64,000 nt of DNA, from assembly GCF_047495875.1 (NCBI RefSeq), contig NC_092485.1, positions 5,218,890 through 5,282,889 of the forward strand. Direction: 5' to 3'. The notes under the pieces are model-generated. The model searched no databases. It saw only the letters and a list, made by a program, of their open reading frames with translations, and had not been told where the DNA came from. Shown one piece after another: positions 34,741 to 46,760 of the stretch. The number at the start of each line of letters is the position of its first letter. Within the stretch, counting starts at the first letter, position 1. The translations under genes and the position numbers were made by a program. The DNA comes from Pithys albifrons albifrons. Lineage: Eukaryota > Chordata > Aves > Passeriformes > Thamnophilidae.

Positions 34741-35699
34741 GGCTGCACCAAGTCCCTCCCTGTGGCAGCAGGCAGAGCCCTCCCTGCCTCAGGATGCCAC
34801 CACCTTCTCAAATCCCAATTTTCCTCATTTTATCAGCCCCTGAGATCTGCTGAGTTTGCTGGGGCTGATGAGCAGTGACACCTCACCAGGGGAAGCACAG
34901 GGAGCACAGGAGATAAGCAGGGCCCTGAGCACACTGAGACCACCCAGGTCTGTGTTTCGCTGCTCCCACCCTGCCCAGGCAGCACAGATGTTTGGGAACA
35001 TCAACGTGTGCAGCAGAACATGAAGATTCAGATTGATCCTGACAGATGAACACAAGATTCCGTGGCAGAGGCAGTGTCAGTCAGCAGGGCTTTCTTCTCC
35101 ACAAATGACAGGAGACAGGGAAGTGTGTCTGTAAACCCCCTCCAAACTGCCCCAGAGCACCAAGGGGAGCCCCTGAGCTGAAATGGGGACAGATGCCCAG
35201 CCTGGGGTGATCCAGAGAGCCCCAACCAACTGCACAAGGAAAGAGCAACTGGATTTTACACTCTGAACACAGTGGGCTGTCTGGCACCCTCAAAAGCTGA
35301 GCATCCATCTCTGTTTGTGCCCAGCAGAGCTGCCTCAAGCTCCCTGTGCTGGATGAAACCCTCTCCAGAGAGGGCAAGACCCACATGTCCTGTGCCAATT
35401 CCTTTGCACTGGAGGCAGAGCTGGAGCTGGACTGATCCACAGCTTCCTCTGCTACAGCAAATCCTGAACCCATGGGCCCCAGGACAAACCTGAGGCTGGG
35501 GCTGCAGAGCTCTGTGGCTCTGGCTAATGTTCTTCCCTGTCCATGTGCAGGAGCAGCTCCCACAAAGGCATAGAAATGACAAACGACACACCCGCCTGCA
35601 ATTATGGTCACAGCACACAGGATGTATTTTTGACCTGGCAGCCCCCTCTGAAGGCATAAAAATCCTTCTCTTGCTTTCCCTGCCCCTCATCTGAAGACA
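34741..35699. other. Unique sequence
   Basis: No repeat or gene recognised. Minus-strand open frames of about 150-176 codons between 35081 and 35705 have no recognisable domain. Confidence 0.5.
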
Positions 35700-36280
35700 C
35701 CACACACATCAGAGTGGCTAATTGCCTGGAGTATTCCAAGGGGTGCTGCTCGGCCCATCATAAAAGGAAAATTACGGATAAACACTATCTTGCCTCATCA
35801 TATAAATAATTGGTGGGATTATGAATGCATGAGCCAGCACAATTAGGACCTGAAGGTTGTGCCATATGTCACAGCAAAGCTCATTTCTCCTGGACTTGCA
35901 ACAAGGCTGATTACTCAATGTCACAAGCTGAGTTAGAAGCGGGTTCTGGCTTGATGTAAATCAGTGGAACTCTGTTAGGGAATGGGGCAGCTCTGATTTA
36001 TGTCAGGTGATGAACTAGTCCATAATGTCCATATGGGTCTGTAATTACCCATATGGACACAGATCTGCACAAAACCACTCCTGTGCCTGCTACACTTCTG
36101 ATTCAAGATAATAAAAAAGCCTAATGATGTGTTACATGCCCATCAAAAGTCCCAGGTTAGCAGGAGAGGAAAATTCTCCAATTGCTACAGGCCCTAAGTA
36201 GGCAAAATATTGTCCATTTTGTTTGGTAGGTTGGTTGAAGCTGAATTAGGGAGAGAAATTAACTTAACAAATACAACACT
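35700..36280. other. AT-rich stretch resembling a conserved non-coding element
   Basis: About 580 bp without repeats and with markedly lower GC than the surroundings. It contains many homeodomain-type words (ataaataattgg, acaattagg, gtaattaccc) and a perfect 13-bp inverted repeat, tgtccatatgggt at 36026-36038 and its inverse at 36047-36059, with an 8-bp spacer. Composition and motif content are typical of vertebrate developmental enhancers, but conservation is untested. Confidence 0.35.
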
Positions 36281-38254
36281 TCACACTGGAAATGTCACTC
36301 ACTGATGGAAACTTTGGCTTAGGGTTAGAGCAGGTGCTGCAAAGTGAGACTTTACTGGGTGAGAAACACATGGAAGAGCAGGACCTGAATCCAGAGCTCC
36401 CAAAAGCCACAGCAGTGCCTGGCCCAGCTTCCCCCAGTGCTGCCAAGCCTTCATCTCTGAGCTGGGAGGGGGACAGGGACAATCCCACCTCCTCCATCCT
36501 CCAGCAGGCACAGGATGTTGTGCCTCGGTGTGTTCTCAGCCCCCTCAGGGGGAATCCTGGGCAGTGCAGGATGATGAGAGTGACCAAACACACGGATTGA
36601 AGTGGGAACCTCCAGAAATCTGGGGGTCAGGCCACAAGGAGGAGCTTCCACATGAGTTTACAGCTAAATCTGAGCACAGAGAGCAAGATGGGGCAGGGCC
36701 CTTGTGCAGCTCAGGGAGTTGTGCTGGATCAGCTCAGGGGGATGTGCTGGATCTGCTCAGGGATGGCACTAAAGCCCAGCTGGGATGCTCCTATTGCTGC
36801 TGCTCCCAGGGCAAAGCACTGGGACGTGGTTACCCCTCCCATCCCTCAGGGAGCAGGGCACCATCACTGCCAGGTTTGGACAGCAGGAGCTTTAATCCCA
36901 AGCCCAGAAAGCAGTTCTGTAGCCCCAGGGCAGCCTGAGGCAGCTCTCCCCAGGCAGTGCCTGCCCAGAGCCCCAGAGCTCACCCTGGCCCTGGCTCTGA
37001 GCTCTGCCAGGAGCTCTCACCCCGAGGCCACAGCAACCCATGGCAGGGACTCTGCTGCTCTCAGGGACAGGGCCTGGGCCTGGATTCTGGAGCAGGACAC
37101 TTGCCAGATTCCATCCCAGCCCCAGAAAGGATGCCTGGACCATTCCTGAGGCTTGAGCTGTCCACAGGACTGAGCTACGGAAACACCAACAGCCACCCAC
37201 TGTGCTGGCACCACTTCCATGCCCACAGCCCACAGTGGGCTCTGCCCAGAGTCCCTCTGCACCCCCTCTGGGTCCTGGGGGAGCATCTGTGCTGCCCCCA
37301 GGTCTGGCAGGAGGAGGGGATGTGCAGACAGGTGCCTGTCACAGCTGATTTATCACATCTTGTCATGACCTCCCTGCCTGCTCCGGGGCTGTGCCACAGG
37401 ACCAGGGCTCTTTTCCTGCCTCTCCTGCAGCCATGTGAGCCTCCAGCAGGGCTGGAGAGCTGATTTCAGGCGGAACAGGGTAGCAGAGTTAATAAGCACC
37501 AGCAAAGCAAGCATTAATCAGGTACTATAAATATCAGTGTCCCTCTCCGAGGCAGCGAGGGGGGCTCAGCTCCCCGTTCTGTGCCTTCCAGCAAACCTCA
37601 GGCTTTGAACGTCCCCAGAAATCCCCTCTGATCACTTATGGGCTCCCATTATCCACAGCATCAGCTCTTTTAATTTGACATTTTCCTCCAGCTTTCCCAA
37701 CCTGATTCCAACTGCAGCCACCGAAAGAGAGAATTTACATTTCCAATTCACAGGCAATACAGTCCATTAGGTTTAACAAGTGAATGAACTTCCCTTGTAA
37801 CCTACAGCAAAGCAGCAGCTCTGTGGCTATTCATTTTAACTGATTACCTCGTTTGCTATATCTGGGAGCCCCTGGCGTGGCCATGGCAACTGGTTTTGCT
37901 TAAATGCAGCTGAACAGTGAAGTTAATTTTAGATTAGGTGAGGAGGAAGCTGGAGCACCAAGGGAAGCTCAGTGTTAGATTTCTCTTCTCACCTTCTCTG
38001 ATGGGAATGGTTCTGCCTGCTGGGTCCTTCCCGGTGCTCACACAGCCCTCTGGGGATGGTGCCAGGCTTCAGGCAGCCCTGCACCACAGCAGCCACCCAG
38101 GCTGCACTGCTAATGCAGCCATTGCTTGGTTTGGCTTGAAGGCACCTTCAAGAACTCCTTCCAACCCCAGATCATCGAGTTCCAACTGATCTACCAAGTT
38201 CATCCGTCTCCCAAGAGAAGAGTCATCCTTCAATTCCTCACTGCAAGAGGGACA
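36281..38254. other. Unique sequence, about 2 kb
   Basis: No gene recognised. 37480-37950 is AT-rich with taataagcaccagc and cattaatcagg words and could be conserved non-coding DNA. 38120-38215 holds ggtttggcttgaagg and gatcatcgagttccaac, possibly a very old reversed CR1 end. Confidence 0.45.
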
Positions 38255-38705
38255 AGGAGGGGCTGGAGGTGCCCAGGGCAGGGAGCGGAGCTGGGAAGGG
38301 GCAGGAGCAGCAGGAGGGGCTGAGGGAGCTGGGGGGGCTCAGCCTGGAGAAAAGGAGGCTCAGGGGGGACCTTCTGGCTCTGCAATCCCTGCCAGGAGGG
38401 GGGAGCTGGGGGGCTCAGGCTCTGCCCCAGGGCACAGGGACAGGAGAGGGCACAGCCTCAGGGAGTGCCAGGGGAGGGGCAGGTGGGACAACAGGAGGGA
38501 TTTCTCCATGGAAAGGGTGGTCAGGCATTGGGAGGGGCTGCCCAGGGAGGTTTGGAGTCCCCACCCCTGGAGGTGTCCAAGGAAGGACTGGATGTGGCAC
38601 TCAGAGCTGGGGGTCAAGGTGGGGATCAGGCACAGGGTGGACTTGATGATCCTGAAGGTCTTTTCTGACCTAAATCATTCTATGACTTGATTCTATTCTA
38701 TTCAT
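38255..38705 (+). mobile_element. CR1 LINE fragment, partner of the 26.7 kb copy
   Basis: Forward CR1 of about 450 bp: ggctgagggagctggggggg, ctcagcctggagaaaaggag, atttctccatggaaagggtg, tttggagtccccacccctgg, cttgatgatcctgaaggtct, aaatcattctatgacttg, then an attctattctattc tail. It extends further 5' than most copies here. Confidence 0.95.
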
Positions 38706-38727
38706 CCCCAGTTTTGAGTTTGCATCC

Positions 38728-38832
38728 TGGCTGTGGCACTCAGAACTCTGGGCTGGGGGACAAGGTGGGGACGGGACACAGGTTGGACTCAGAGATCCTG
38801 GAGGTCTTTTCCATCCTCAGTGATCCTGTGAC
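38728..38832 (+). mobile_element. CR1 LINE tail adjacent to the previous copy
   Basis: Forward CR1: ctggctgtggcactcagaac, tctgggctgggggacaaggt, ggttggactcagagatcctg, gaggtcttttccatcctcag. The last 105 bp of the same subfamily, 22 bp after the previous tail. Confidence 0.9.
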
Positions 38833-39146
38833 AAACCCTCTAATCCCCCAGCTCTGCTCCTGCTCCCCCAGCCCTGCTGCTGGGATCCCTCTCCTGCCCC
38901 AATCCCGGGCAGAGCTCCCTGCTCAGCTCCCCCGGGCTCCGTGCACAGAGCAGATGGTTTGGATTCCCACATCCCAGGAGGGCTCTGACCCCCGTGGGCT
39001 GACGTGCCCCCTCCCTCCCAGCACTGCACACAACGAGAGCGTTTCCTCTTGGTGCATTATAAAGGTGTCAAAAACGCCTTTAAAAACACATGCCTGGGGA
39101 AAGCCGAGTCCCAGCTCAGCACACCCACCCAGATATATCCTGTGTA
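38833..39146. other. Unique sequence
   Basis: GC-rich spacer between CR1 pieces. Nothing recognised. Confidence 0.5.
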
Positions 39147-39202
39147 TCAGAGACTCTTCTAGGCTGGAAAAGACCTTTAAGAGAGAGCCCAACTGTTAAT
39201 TG
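39147..39202 (-). mobile_element. Short CR1 3' remnant
   Basis: ctaggctggaaaagaccttt and aagagagagcccaactgtta match the reversed CR1 terminus of the type ending ...gatcatcgagtccaaccatt. Only about 55 bp remain. Confidence 0.6.
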
Positions 39203-40149
39203 ATGGGAACATGCACACCTTAACCAGAAGAACCCATAAATAAGCTAGAAGTGACCTTAAACATAATTAGTACTTTGGACCTGAGAGGTGGATTTGGCTG
39301 TTCCATCAAGAACAGGGAGTGGGTGGTAAATGGGCATTTCTTTGAAGCAAACCTGCTCATTACTGGAGTCCTTTCTCCAGGAATGCAGGAAGCAAGGAAT
39401 GCAAGGTAGTTCAGGGCCCAGTTTTCCAAGGCTTATTCCAGACAAGGAGCTTCCTTTGCTCTGTGGGGTTTCCTGCCTCCTTCCCTGCCCTCTCCCTGTG
39501 CTCTCCCTCAGAGCACCCGCCCAGCCCTGGCACCTGCTGCACACACTCCTCTGCCCTGCCAGCTTGGGCTGCTCCTTTCAGCAGTTTTTGGCTATTTTAT
39601 CCCAGCTGAAGCTTCATCTTTTCCTCCTAACCTGAAGGAAGAGCAGGGGTTGCAGACCCCAAACTTCTCAGCCCCAGCAGAGCAGCGTGTTCTGACCTCA
39701 CCCAGCACCCAAAACATGTGGCATCCACAGGCTGGGGCACTGACAGGGCAAAGCCCCTCCCCTGCCAACCCCCAGATGGGCAAACAGGTCACACAGATCC
39801 TCCCCAGCCTGGTTATGCAGCCACACACACATAGAGAGAGTCATATTTTACCATTTCTGTGCTATACCCACACACTGTGTGCAAACCAGCACTGACTATT
39901 AACACACAGATACAGATGCTCACAGAAAAAAGCAATATTGAAATAAAACCAAGACCAAAGCACGCCTTGATTTGGCTCCAAACTGTTGCCTAGCACAAGA
40001 AATACACCTATCAGCACTGAAAATGTGTATTTACTTCTAAAATAAAGTATTTATTGCACAGCAGCTCTCAGAGTCACTGCAGCCCTGAGCCCTGCAGGGT
40101 CCATCCTGTGCCAGGGGTGCCCAGCTCAGCCCAGGGTGCCCAGCTCAGC
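39203..40149. other. Unique sequence with a minus-strand AATAAA
   Basis: No gene recognised. A minus-strand AATAAA (plus 40050-40055) lies 19 bp beyond the stop of the long minus-strand frame that crosses the following array. A plus-strand AATAAA is also at 40041-40046. 39880-40060 is AT-rich. Confidence 0.4.
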
Positions 40150-41888
40150 CCAGGGGTGCTGGGAATGCTGGTTGGTGCCATCCCCAGCTCCAGGGAAGGG
40201 CTGGCTCTCCCTGCTCCATAGGGATTGGTGCCATCCCCAGCTCCAGGGAAGGGCTGGCTCTCCCTGCTCCACAGGGATTGGTGCCATTGGTGCCATTCCC
40301 AGCTCCAGGGAAGAGCTGTCTCTCTCTGCTCCACAGGGATTGGTGCCATTGGTGCCATTCCCAGCCCCAGGGAAGGGCTGGCTCTCTCTGCTCCACAGCC
40401 ATTGGTGCCATTCCCAGCTCCAGGGAAGGGCTGGCTCTCTCTGCTCCACAGGGATTGGTGCCATTGGTGCCATTCCCAGCCCCAGGGAAGGGCTGGCTCT
40501 CTCTGCTCCACAGCCATTGGTGCCATTCCCAGCTCCAGGGAAGGGCTGGCTCTCTCTGCTCCACAGCCATTGGTGCCATTCCCAGCTCCAGGGAAGGGCT
40601 GGCTCTCCCTGCTCCACAGCCATTGGTGCCATTCCCAGCCCCAGGGAAGGGCTGGCTCTCCCTGCTCCACAGGGATTGGTGCCATTCCCAGCTCCAGGGA
40701 AGGGCTGGCTCTCCCTGCTCCACAGGGATTGGTGCCATCCCCAGCCCCAGGGAAGGGCTGGCTCTCCCTGCTCCACAGGGATTGGTGCCATTCCCAGCTC
40801 CAGGGAAGGGCTGGCTCTCTCTGCTCCCCAGGGATTGGTGCCATTGGTGCCATTCCCAGCTCCAGGGAAGGGCTGGCTCTCCCTGCTCCCCAGGGATTGG
40901 TGCCATTCCCAGCTCCAGGGAAGGGCTGGCTCTCCCTGCTCCACAGGGATTGGTGCCATTCCCAGCTCCAGGGAAGGGCTGACTCTCCCTGCTCCTCAGG
41001 GATTGGTGCCATTCCCAGCTCCAGGGAAGGGCTGGCTCTCCCTGCTCCACAGGGATTGGTGCCATTCCCAGCTCCAGGGAAGGGCTGGCTCTCTCTGCTC
41101 CACAAGGATTGGTGCCATTCCCAGCTCCAGGGAAGGGCTGACTCTCCCTGCTCCACAGGGATTGGTGCCATTCCCAGCTCCAGGGAAGGGCTGGCTCTCT
41201 CTGCTCCACAGCCATTGGTGCCATTCCCAGCTCCAGGGAAGGGCTGGCTCTCCCTGCTCCACAGGGATTGGTGCCATTCCCAGCTCCAGGGAAGAGCTGT
41301 CTCTCTCTGCTCCACAGGGATTGGTGCCATTGGTGCCATTCCCAGCTCCAGGGAAGGGCTGGCTCTCCCTGCTCCACAGGGATTGGTGCCATTCCCAGCT
41401 CCAGGGAAGGGCTGGCTCTCTCTGCTCCCCAGGGATTGGTGCCATTCCCAGCTCCAGGGAAGGGCTGACTCTCCCTGCTCCACAGGGATTGGTGCCATTC
41501 CCAGCTCCAGGGAAGGGCTGGCTCTCTCTGCTCCACAGGGATTGGTGCCATTCCCAGCTCCAGGGAAGAGCTGTCTCTCTCTGCTCCACAGGGATTGGTG
41601 CCATTGGTGCCATTCCCAGCTCCAGGGAAGGGCTGGCTCTCCCTGCTCCATAAGGATTGGTGCTATTCCCAGCTCCAGGGAAGGGCTGGCTCTCTCTGCT
41701 CCACAGCCATTGGTGCCATTCCCAGCTCCAGGGAAGGGCTGACTCTCCCTGCTCCCCAGGGATTGGTGCCATTCCCAGCTCCAGGGAAGGGCTGGCTCTC
41801 CCTGCTCCACAGGGATTGGTGCCATTGGTGCCATTCCCAGCTCCAGGGAAGGGCTGGCTCTCCCTGCTCCACAGGGATTGGTGCTCAG
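40150..41888. repeat. 53-bp minisatellite, about 32 copies, largest array in the window
   Basis: Unit ggtgccattcccagctccag, ggaagggctggctctccctg, ctccacagggatt (53 bp). A 62-bp variant duplicates ggtgccatt. Other variants are agctgtctctctct versus ggctggctctccct, cacagggatt versus cacagccatt versus ccccagggatt, and ctcc versus cccc. As no frame of the unit contains a stop, frames exceeding 500 codons are open on both strands. On the minus strand a 634-codon frame runs through the whole array (40074-41978). Because 53 is not a multiple of three, its frame rotates and each peptide period is 53 residues. Confidence 0.97.
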
Positions 41889-42547
41889 ACAGACACATTG
41901 CACAGCCTCTTTTATTTCTTTCCTTGTGTTTTGGATGGACTCCACTGGCCACGCAACCCAGGACTTCAGAAGGAGCAAAAATAACCAGGACCTCTCTAGA
42001 AATGCGAGTTAATGCCAAAAAAAGAAAAAAACCTGGGAGAAGAAAAGCATCTGCTGCTCCAGCCTTTTCCAGGAGACAGTTAGAAAAAATTCCTACAGAG
42101 AAACCTATTAAGATTGATTAAGCAACGTTGTTATTTGTAATTTTGCTTAATGCTATTAAAGCAAAGCCTTGACCATTTGTTCAAGAGAAGGACTGGCTGG
42201 GCACCAAGTTTTTGCATAATGAATTCAGAGGATTAATCCTATTAGTCTCCCTCCCTTCCCCCAACCCTTTAACTTCTCTGAAGATGAATCGCAGATGCAG
42301 AAGCCCCACTAAAGAGGCAAATATTGGCTGAGCTGCAGCCAACACCTCCCAAACCTCTGTGGGTGAGGTGGCAGTGACTCAGAGCAGTGAGGAGGAGGAT
42401 GGTGATGGTATCTGGGAGGCTCCTTGAGAGCCTCCAGCAGCTGCACCGCACAGAACAATAGGAGAGGGAAACTGTGAGGATGAGGAGAAGCCACAGGGAT
42501 GTTCTTGGTGGGTTCCAGGGTGGGAGGGGCTGCACCCCCTGCACTGT
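41889..42547. other. Unique sequence, AT-rich in the middle
   Basis: No gene recognised. 42090-42240 is AT-rich (taagattgattaagcaacg) and could be conserved non-coding DNA. Confidence 0.45.
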
Positions 42548-42835
42548 CAAGGGCTCAGCCCCCAAGGGATGATGCTGAGCCCCCAAGGGATGAGCTGAGC
42601 CCCCAAGGGATGAGCTGAGCCCCCAGTGATGATGCTGAGCCCCCCAAGGGATGAGCTGAGTCCCTCAATGATGATGCTGAGCCCCCCAGTGATGATGCTG
42701 AGCCCCCCAAGGGATGAAGTGAGCCCCTAATGATGATGCTGAACCCCCCAGTGATGATGCTGAGCCCCCCAGTGATGATGCTGAGCCCCCCAATGATGAT
42801 GATGAGCCCCCCAAGGGATGAGCTGAGCCCCCAAC
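42548..42835. repeat. 21-bp degenerate minisatellite
   Basis: Unit gatgctgagcccccaaggga or gatgatgctgagccccccag, period 20-22 bp, about 13-14 copies. Two unit types (aagggatga and agtgatgat) alternate irregularly. Confidence 0.92.
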
Positions 42836-44087
42836 CACACCCACATCTCTGTGTCTGGGGGCTCAGCACCATCAGAGGGACCTGCAGTGCTTTCCATGGA
42901 GGATCCCACTGTCCAGGAGTCACCCCAACCCCCAGGACAGGCTTCCAAGCACTAATGACATGGATATGTGGGAGGAGAGCTGGAGACCATCCTTGCCCCT
43001 GTTGCCTCCCCCAGACACCCGAGGTGCCAGCACGATGCAGGGGCACCAGCCCCACCTTCCCCCGGCCCTCCCCTGGGATGGAACAGCTCAGGAGAACCTT
43101 CTGCTCCCACCAATGGCCCAGAACTGCTGTTGTGGCACCACCAGAGAGCCCCTGAGCAGTGTCCCCCACCCAGAGTCAGGCCCTGCTGTCTGGGGGGGGA
43201 TATTTCACCCCCACTCCCACCTCAGAGCCAGCACAAGGGCTGAGCTCATTTTCTGAGCTTTCCCTTTCTTATCTCTTAGTGGCTCTTCCACACCCTGGGC
43301 CTCCAGCTCCATGGGAAGCATCACTAATGCCCTTTCCTGGGAGCTGGGAAGGGAATCAGCTGCCTCCTTTGGTCACCTACAGCCACCAGCCCTGGAGCTT
43401 CACGGCACTGCCGGGGACAAACCTCTGCATCAGGAGACATAAATATTTATGTGGCACAAACACAGACACGGAGCCCACCCCTCTCACTGTGAGGGATTCC
43501 AGCCTGGAATATTATTTACAACTTCACCCCTTGGGTTCCTCCCTCCACACTTCTTATTATTCCTTCCAGGAAAGGAGGGATATCCATCTCCAGGCACTGA
43601 GGGTGAGGTTTCTCAGCCAGAACTCACTGTACATCCTTCCCTTCTCCAGCAAGGACATCCCACACACTCAGCCAGCAGCTCTGAGTGCTGGGAGGGGGCT
43701 GAGGAACCTCAGGCTGCCCAGCACAGACACACAGCAGAGACAGCTGCACCAAGGGCCTCAAAACAGGCAGGGATTTGCCACCTCTTTTTACCTCCCAGGA
43801 TGATGATCTGCTCAGTCCTTCACTGGCCTCAAGAGTCTCTCAAAGCCAGACCTGGAGACACCAACCACCTTCCATCCTGGGGAGGATCCAGCAGGTTAAA
43901 CCATTTCAGCAGCACCTGGTGGCTGCTCTGCCCTCCCAGACCCTGCCAGTCCCCACTGGGGGCCAATAACACCATCCTGTTCGTGCCCAGAGTGCTGGGA
44001 TTTACTTCTGGGGTTTGTGGGTTAAAACCCCAGAATCTCTTTTGAGTTGGGTTCATTTCTCCTGCCTGTTCACCTTTGAACCAGCAC
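42836..44087. other. Unique sequence
   Basis: No repeat or gene recognised. A plus-strand open frame of 214 codons (43159-43803) is not repeat-derived but shows no known domain and no splice or start context that would support it. Confidence 0.45.
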
Positions 44088-44297
44088 AACTTCCCAGGTG
44101 TTCAGTGTCTGAATTCCCAACACTTCCCAGGTGTTCAGTGTCTGAATTCCCAACACTTCCCAGACGTTCAGTGTCTGAATTCCCAACACTTCCCAGGTGT
44201 TGTGCCTGAATTCCCAACACTTCCCAGCTGTTATGTCTGAATTCCCAACACTTCCCAGGTGTTCAGTGTCTGAATTCCCAACACTTCCCAGGTGCTG
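44088..44297. repeat. 33-bp minisatellite, 6 copies
   Basis: Unit cacttcccaggtgttcagtg plus tctgaattcccaa. The fourth and fifth units are shortened around gttgtgcctg and gttatgtctg. Confidence 0.93.
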
Positions 44298-44887
44298 AGG
44301 AGCCAAGTGTCTCCCGTGTGAGCTCCTGGAGGAGGCTCAGACTTTGTGTTCTTTTCCATTAATAGTTTACTAATGAATTTCTTGGCACGTGTGTTTGAGC
44401 AAACAGCCAAATTCAAAGCAACTTGGAGAGATTTCCAGAAAGTGCATTCAGAGCTCACTATCCCAAGCATTCCAGAGCCATCCTGCTGGGGAGCAGAGGC
44501 ACAGGAGGGAAGGCTGAGCCAGAGCTCACAGACCATACCAGAGATCTCCTCTCTGCAGCTTGTGCATTAACCACCCTTGGAGCAGCTGGTGCAGAAGTTA
44601 TTCCACAATTTATCTGGCCAGGAAACTCATACCCTGCTCACAAGCAAATTTTAAAGCCAAGATTTGTCCAGAAAATTATTTTCTTGGAGGAATTCACTCA
44701 GTTCCAGCCTTGCCCTGGCACATCCAAGTCGCTGCTCCCAGTGCTCCAGCCCCAGGTGGTGCTGCAGCCACCCAGGCTGTGCCCCATCCTCAGCCATGGC
44801 AAAACTCCATCCCACTCTGAGCTGGAGCACCTCCAGTGTGGGTGAATTTTATTTTATGTGATAAGGATTTCCTCAGGGGCTGCAGTG
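44298..44887. other. Unique sequence
   Basis: No gene or repeat recognised. Confidence 0.5.
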
Positions 44888-45152
44888 ACAGGACATGGGG
44901 AATGGGTTCAGAGTGGAAGAGGAGAAATGTAGGGAATACAGAGAAAAAAAACGTTTCCTGAGAGGGTGGGCAGGCCCTGTCACAGGTTGGGCAGAGAAGC
45001 TGTGGCTGCCCCAGCCCTTGGAGCACCCCAAGGCCAGGTTGGATGAAGCCTGGAGCAACCTGGGCTGGTGGGAGGTGTCCCAGGGCAGGGGGTGGAGCTG
45101 GATGGGCTTTAAGGTCCTTTCCCACCCAAATCATTCCATAATTCCATGATAT
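44888..45152 (+). mobile_element. CR1 LINE fragment, 3' end
   Basis: Forward CR1: gacatggggaatgggttcag, gagggtgggcaggccctgtc, gcagagaagctgtggctgcc, caaggccaggttggatgaag, cctgggctggtgggaggtgt, ctttaaggtcctttcccacc, attccataattccatgat. Confidence 0.95.
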
Positions 45153-45639
45153 TATCAGGGACCAAGCCATGGGTGACCCCCAGCAGCACAACAGCCACTG
45201 CAAGGAACCCCCAGCCTGTGCCCTGTCCATGCTCCTGCTCCAGAAATCTGCCCTGGATGGACCCCCAGCACCCCCCATTCCCTGAGAAGCCCCCTGAGCT
45301 CCAGCTCTGTGGCTGCTGCAGGGCAGGGCCTGGGTGTTGCTGCAGCTGCTGCTCAGCCCTGACCTCCTCAGGGTTTCTGGTTGCACAAGAAACACGCTGG
45401 GAAATTGCTCCTGTCCTGTCCCCTCACAACACTCCTTAACGAGCTTTGCAAGGCATCCCATTTTCACCACTCTGCTGGTCTCACCCTCTCATTTCCAGCA
45501 GTTTGTCTTGAGGAATTTGCTGCCTGAGCACCTTTGGACAGTCTGTGCTGGGAGAGGGTTAGGAATTCATGGCAGGGCATCCTCTGGGCTCCTGCTGCCC
45601 AAAGGATGCCCCCAGTGCCCCTCAGCTGCTTCCCAGGAC
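45153..45639. other. Unique sequence
   Basis: No gene or repeat recognised. GC-rich. Confidence 0.5.
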
Positions 45640-45815
45640 CCCTTGTCTGCTTCCTGGGATCTCCCATCTTCCCAGCACCCCTCGCCTTCCATCCAGGACC
45701 CCTCACCTCCTTCCCAGCACCCCTCACCTTCCCATGACCCCTCATCTTCCACCCAGGACCCCTCACCTTCCCATGGCCCCTCATCTTCCACCCAGGACCC
45801 CTCATCTGTTTCCCA
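45640..45815. repeat. Degenerate 22-bp minisatellite
   Basis: Repeated ccaggacccctcacctt, ccagcacccctcacctt and ccatgacccctcatctt units with period about 20-25 bp, roughly 8 copies. Pyrimidine-rich. Confidence 0.85.
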
Positions 45816-46646
45816 GGATCACACCAGAGCAGCCCTCTCTCTCCCACCTTCCCCAGCCCCTCCTGCTGAACCCCAAAGGCCCAACCCTGGCTTGGAGTGA
45901 TGGCAGGTTCCAGTGTTTGATTCCTGGAGCAATTCCCACCAGGGTTTTGGCAGGAGCAGCTCAGATCCAGGTGGGATATGCCCAGGGGTTGATGTGTCCC
46001 CATCCAGCCTGCACCACTCAGGGTCCTTCTGCAGTCACCCCCCAGGCCAGGAGGGTGCAGCCCTGGGAGGGTGGTGGTCTGGGGAGCCCAGGGAGCCCTG
46101 GGTGCTGCCCCATGCCAGGCTGGAGCCGTGGCAGTGCCAAGGGAAGGAGCAGGGAGCATGTTGAGCACAGCACGTTGCTGCTCACGCCTGCCTGGAGGCC
46201 ATTTACACACAGCTCCGATTGATTTGTTGTAACCTGTAATTATTTTAGTGGGGTTTTTTTTGTTTGGTGTTTCATGCTCTGTTTGTTTTCACTCTCAGGG
46301 AGACGAGGGACGTTTCTGCCTGGGAAGTGGCGCTGTTTGGGCTGGGGTGGGCAGGGGTCTGCCAGAGCAGCCACTCACCTGCTCCCCAGGCCCCCCCAGC
46401 CGTGGCTGCTCAGCCCCTGCCCACCAAGCAGAGTAGCAGAATTGTGGCTCTGATATCCAGCCTGACTCCTTCCTCCTGTTTGTCTCACCTCTATTTTTAT
46501 TCTGGGGATTTGGGGTTTTTTCTCCTTCCATCTTCCATGTCACCCTTACAGAATAAAATGACATCTCTGCAAGGCAAACCAGTGCCCTCTGCCCACACCA
46601 GCACTGGGCAAACTGGATAAGGCACCAGCACAGGGTGTGGCTACCC
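45816..46646. other. Unique sequence
   Basis: No gene recognised. A short T/G run lies at 46250-46270. Confidence 0.5.
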
Positions 46647-46760
46647 CATCCTAGGCCAGGTTGGAGCATCCTGGTAGGTGGGAGGTGTCCCTGTCCATGG
46701 TAGGGGGTGGCACTGGATGAGCTTTGAGGTCCTTTCCAATCCAAACCAGTCTGTGATGAA
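46647..46760 (+). mobile_element. CR1 LINE fragment, 3' end
   Basis: Forward CR1 tail: taggccaggttggagcatcc, gggaggtgtccctgtccatg, actggatgagctttgaggtc, ctttccaatccaaaccag, tctgtgatga. Confidence 0.93.

Noticed and set aside
42727..43169. Ile/Gly/His-rich minus-strand peptides near the 21-bp array as a silk- or collagen-like protein
   Set aside because: They are translations of the gatgatgctgagcccccc repeat.
43159..43803. 214-codon plus-strand frame as a gene
   Set aside because: Composition is Ser/Pro/Leu-rich as expected from random GC-rich DNA; no domain, no conserved motif.
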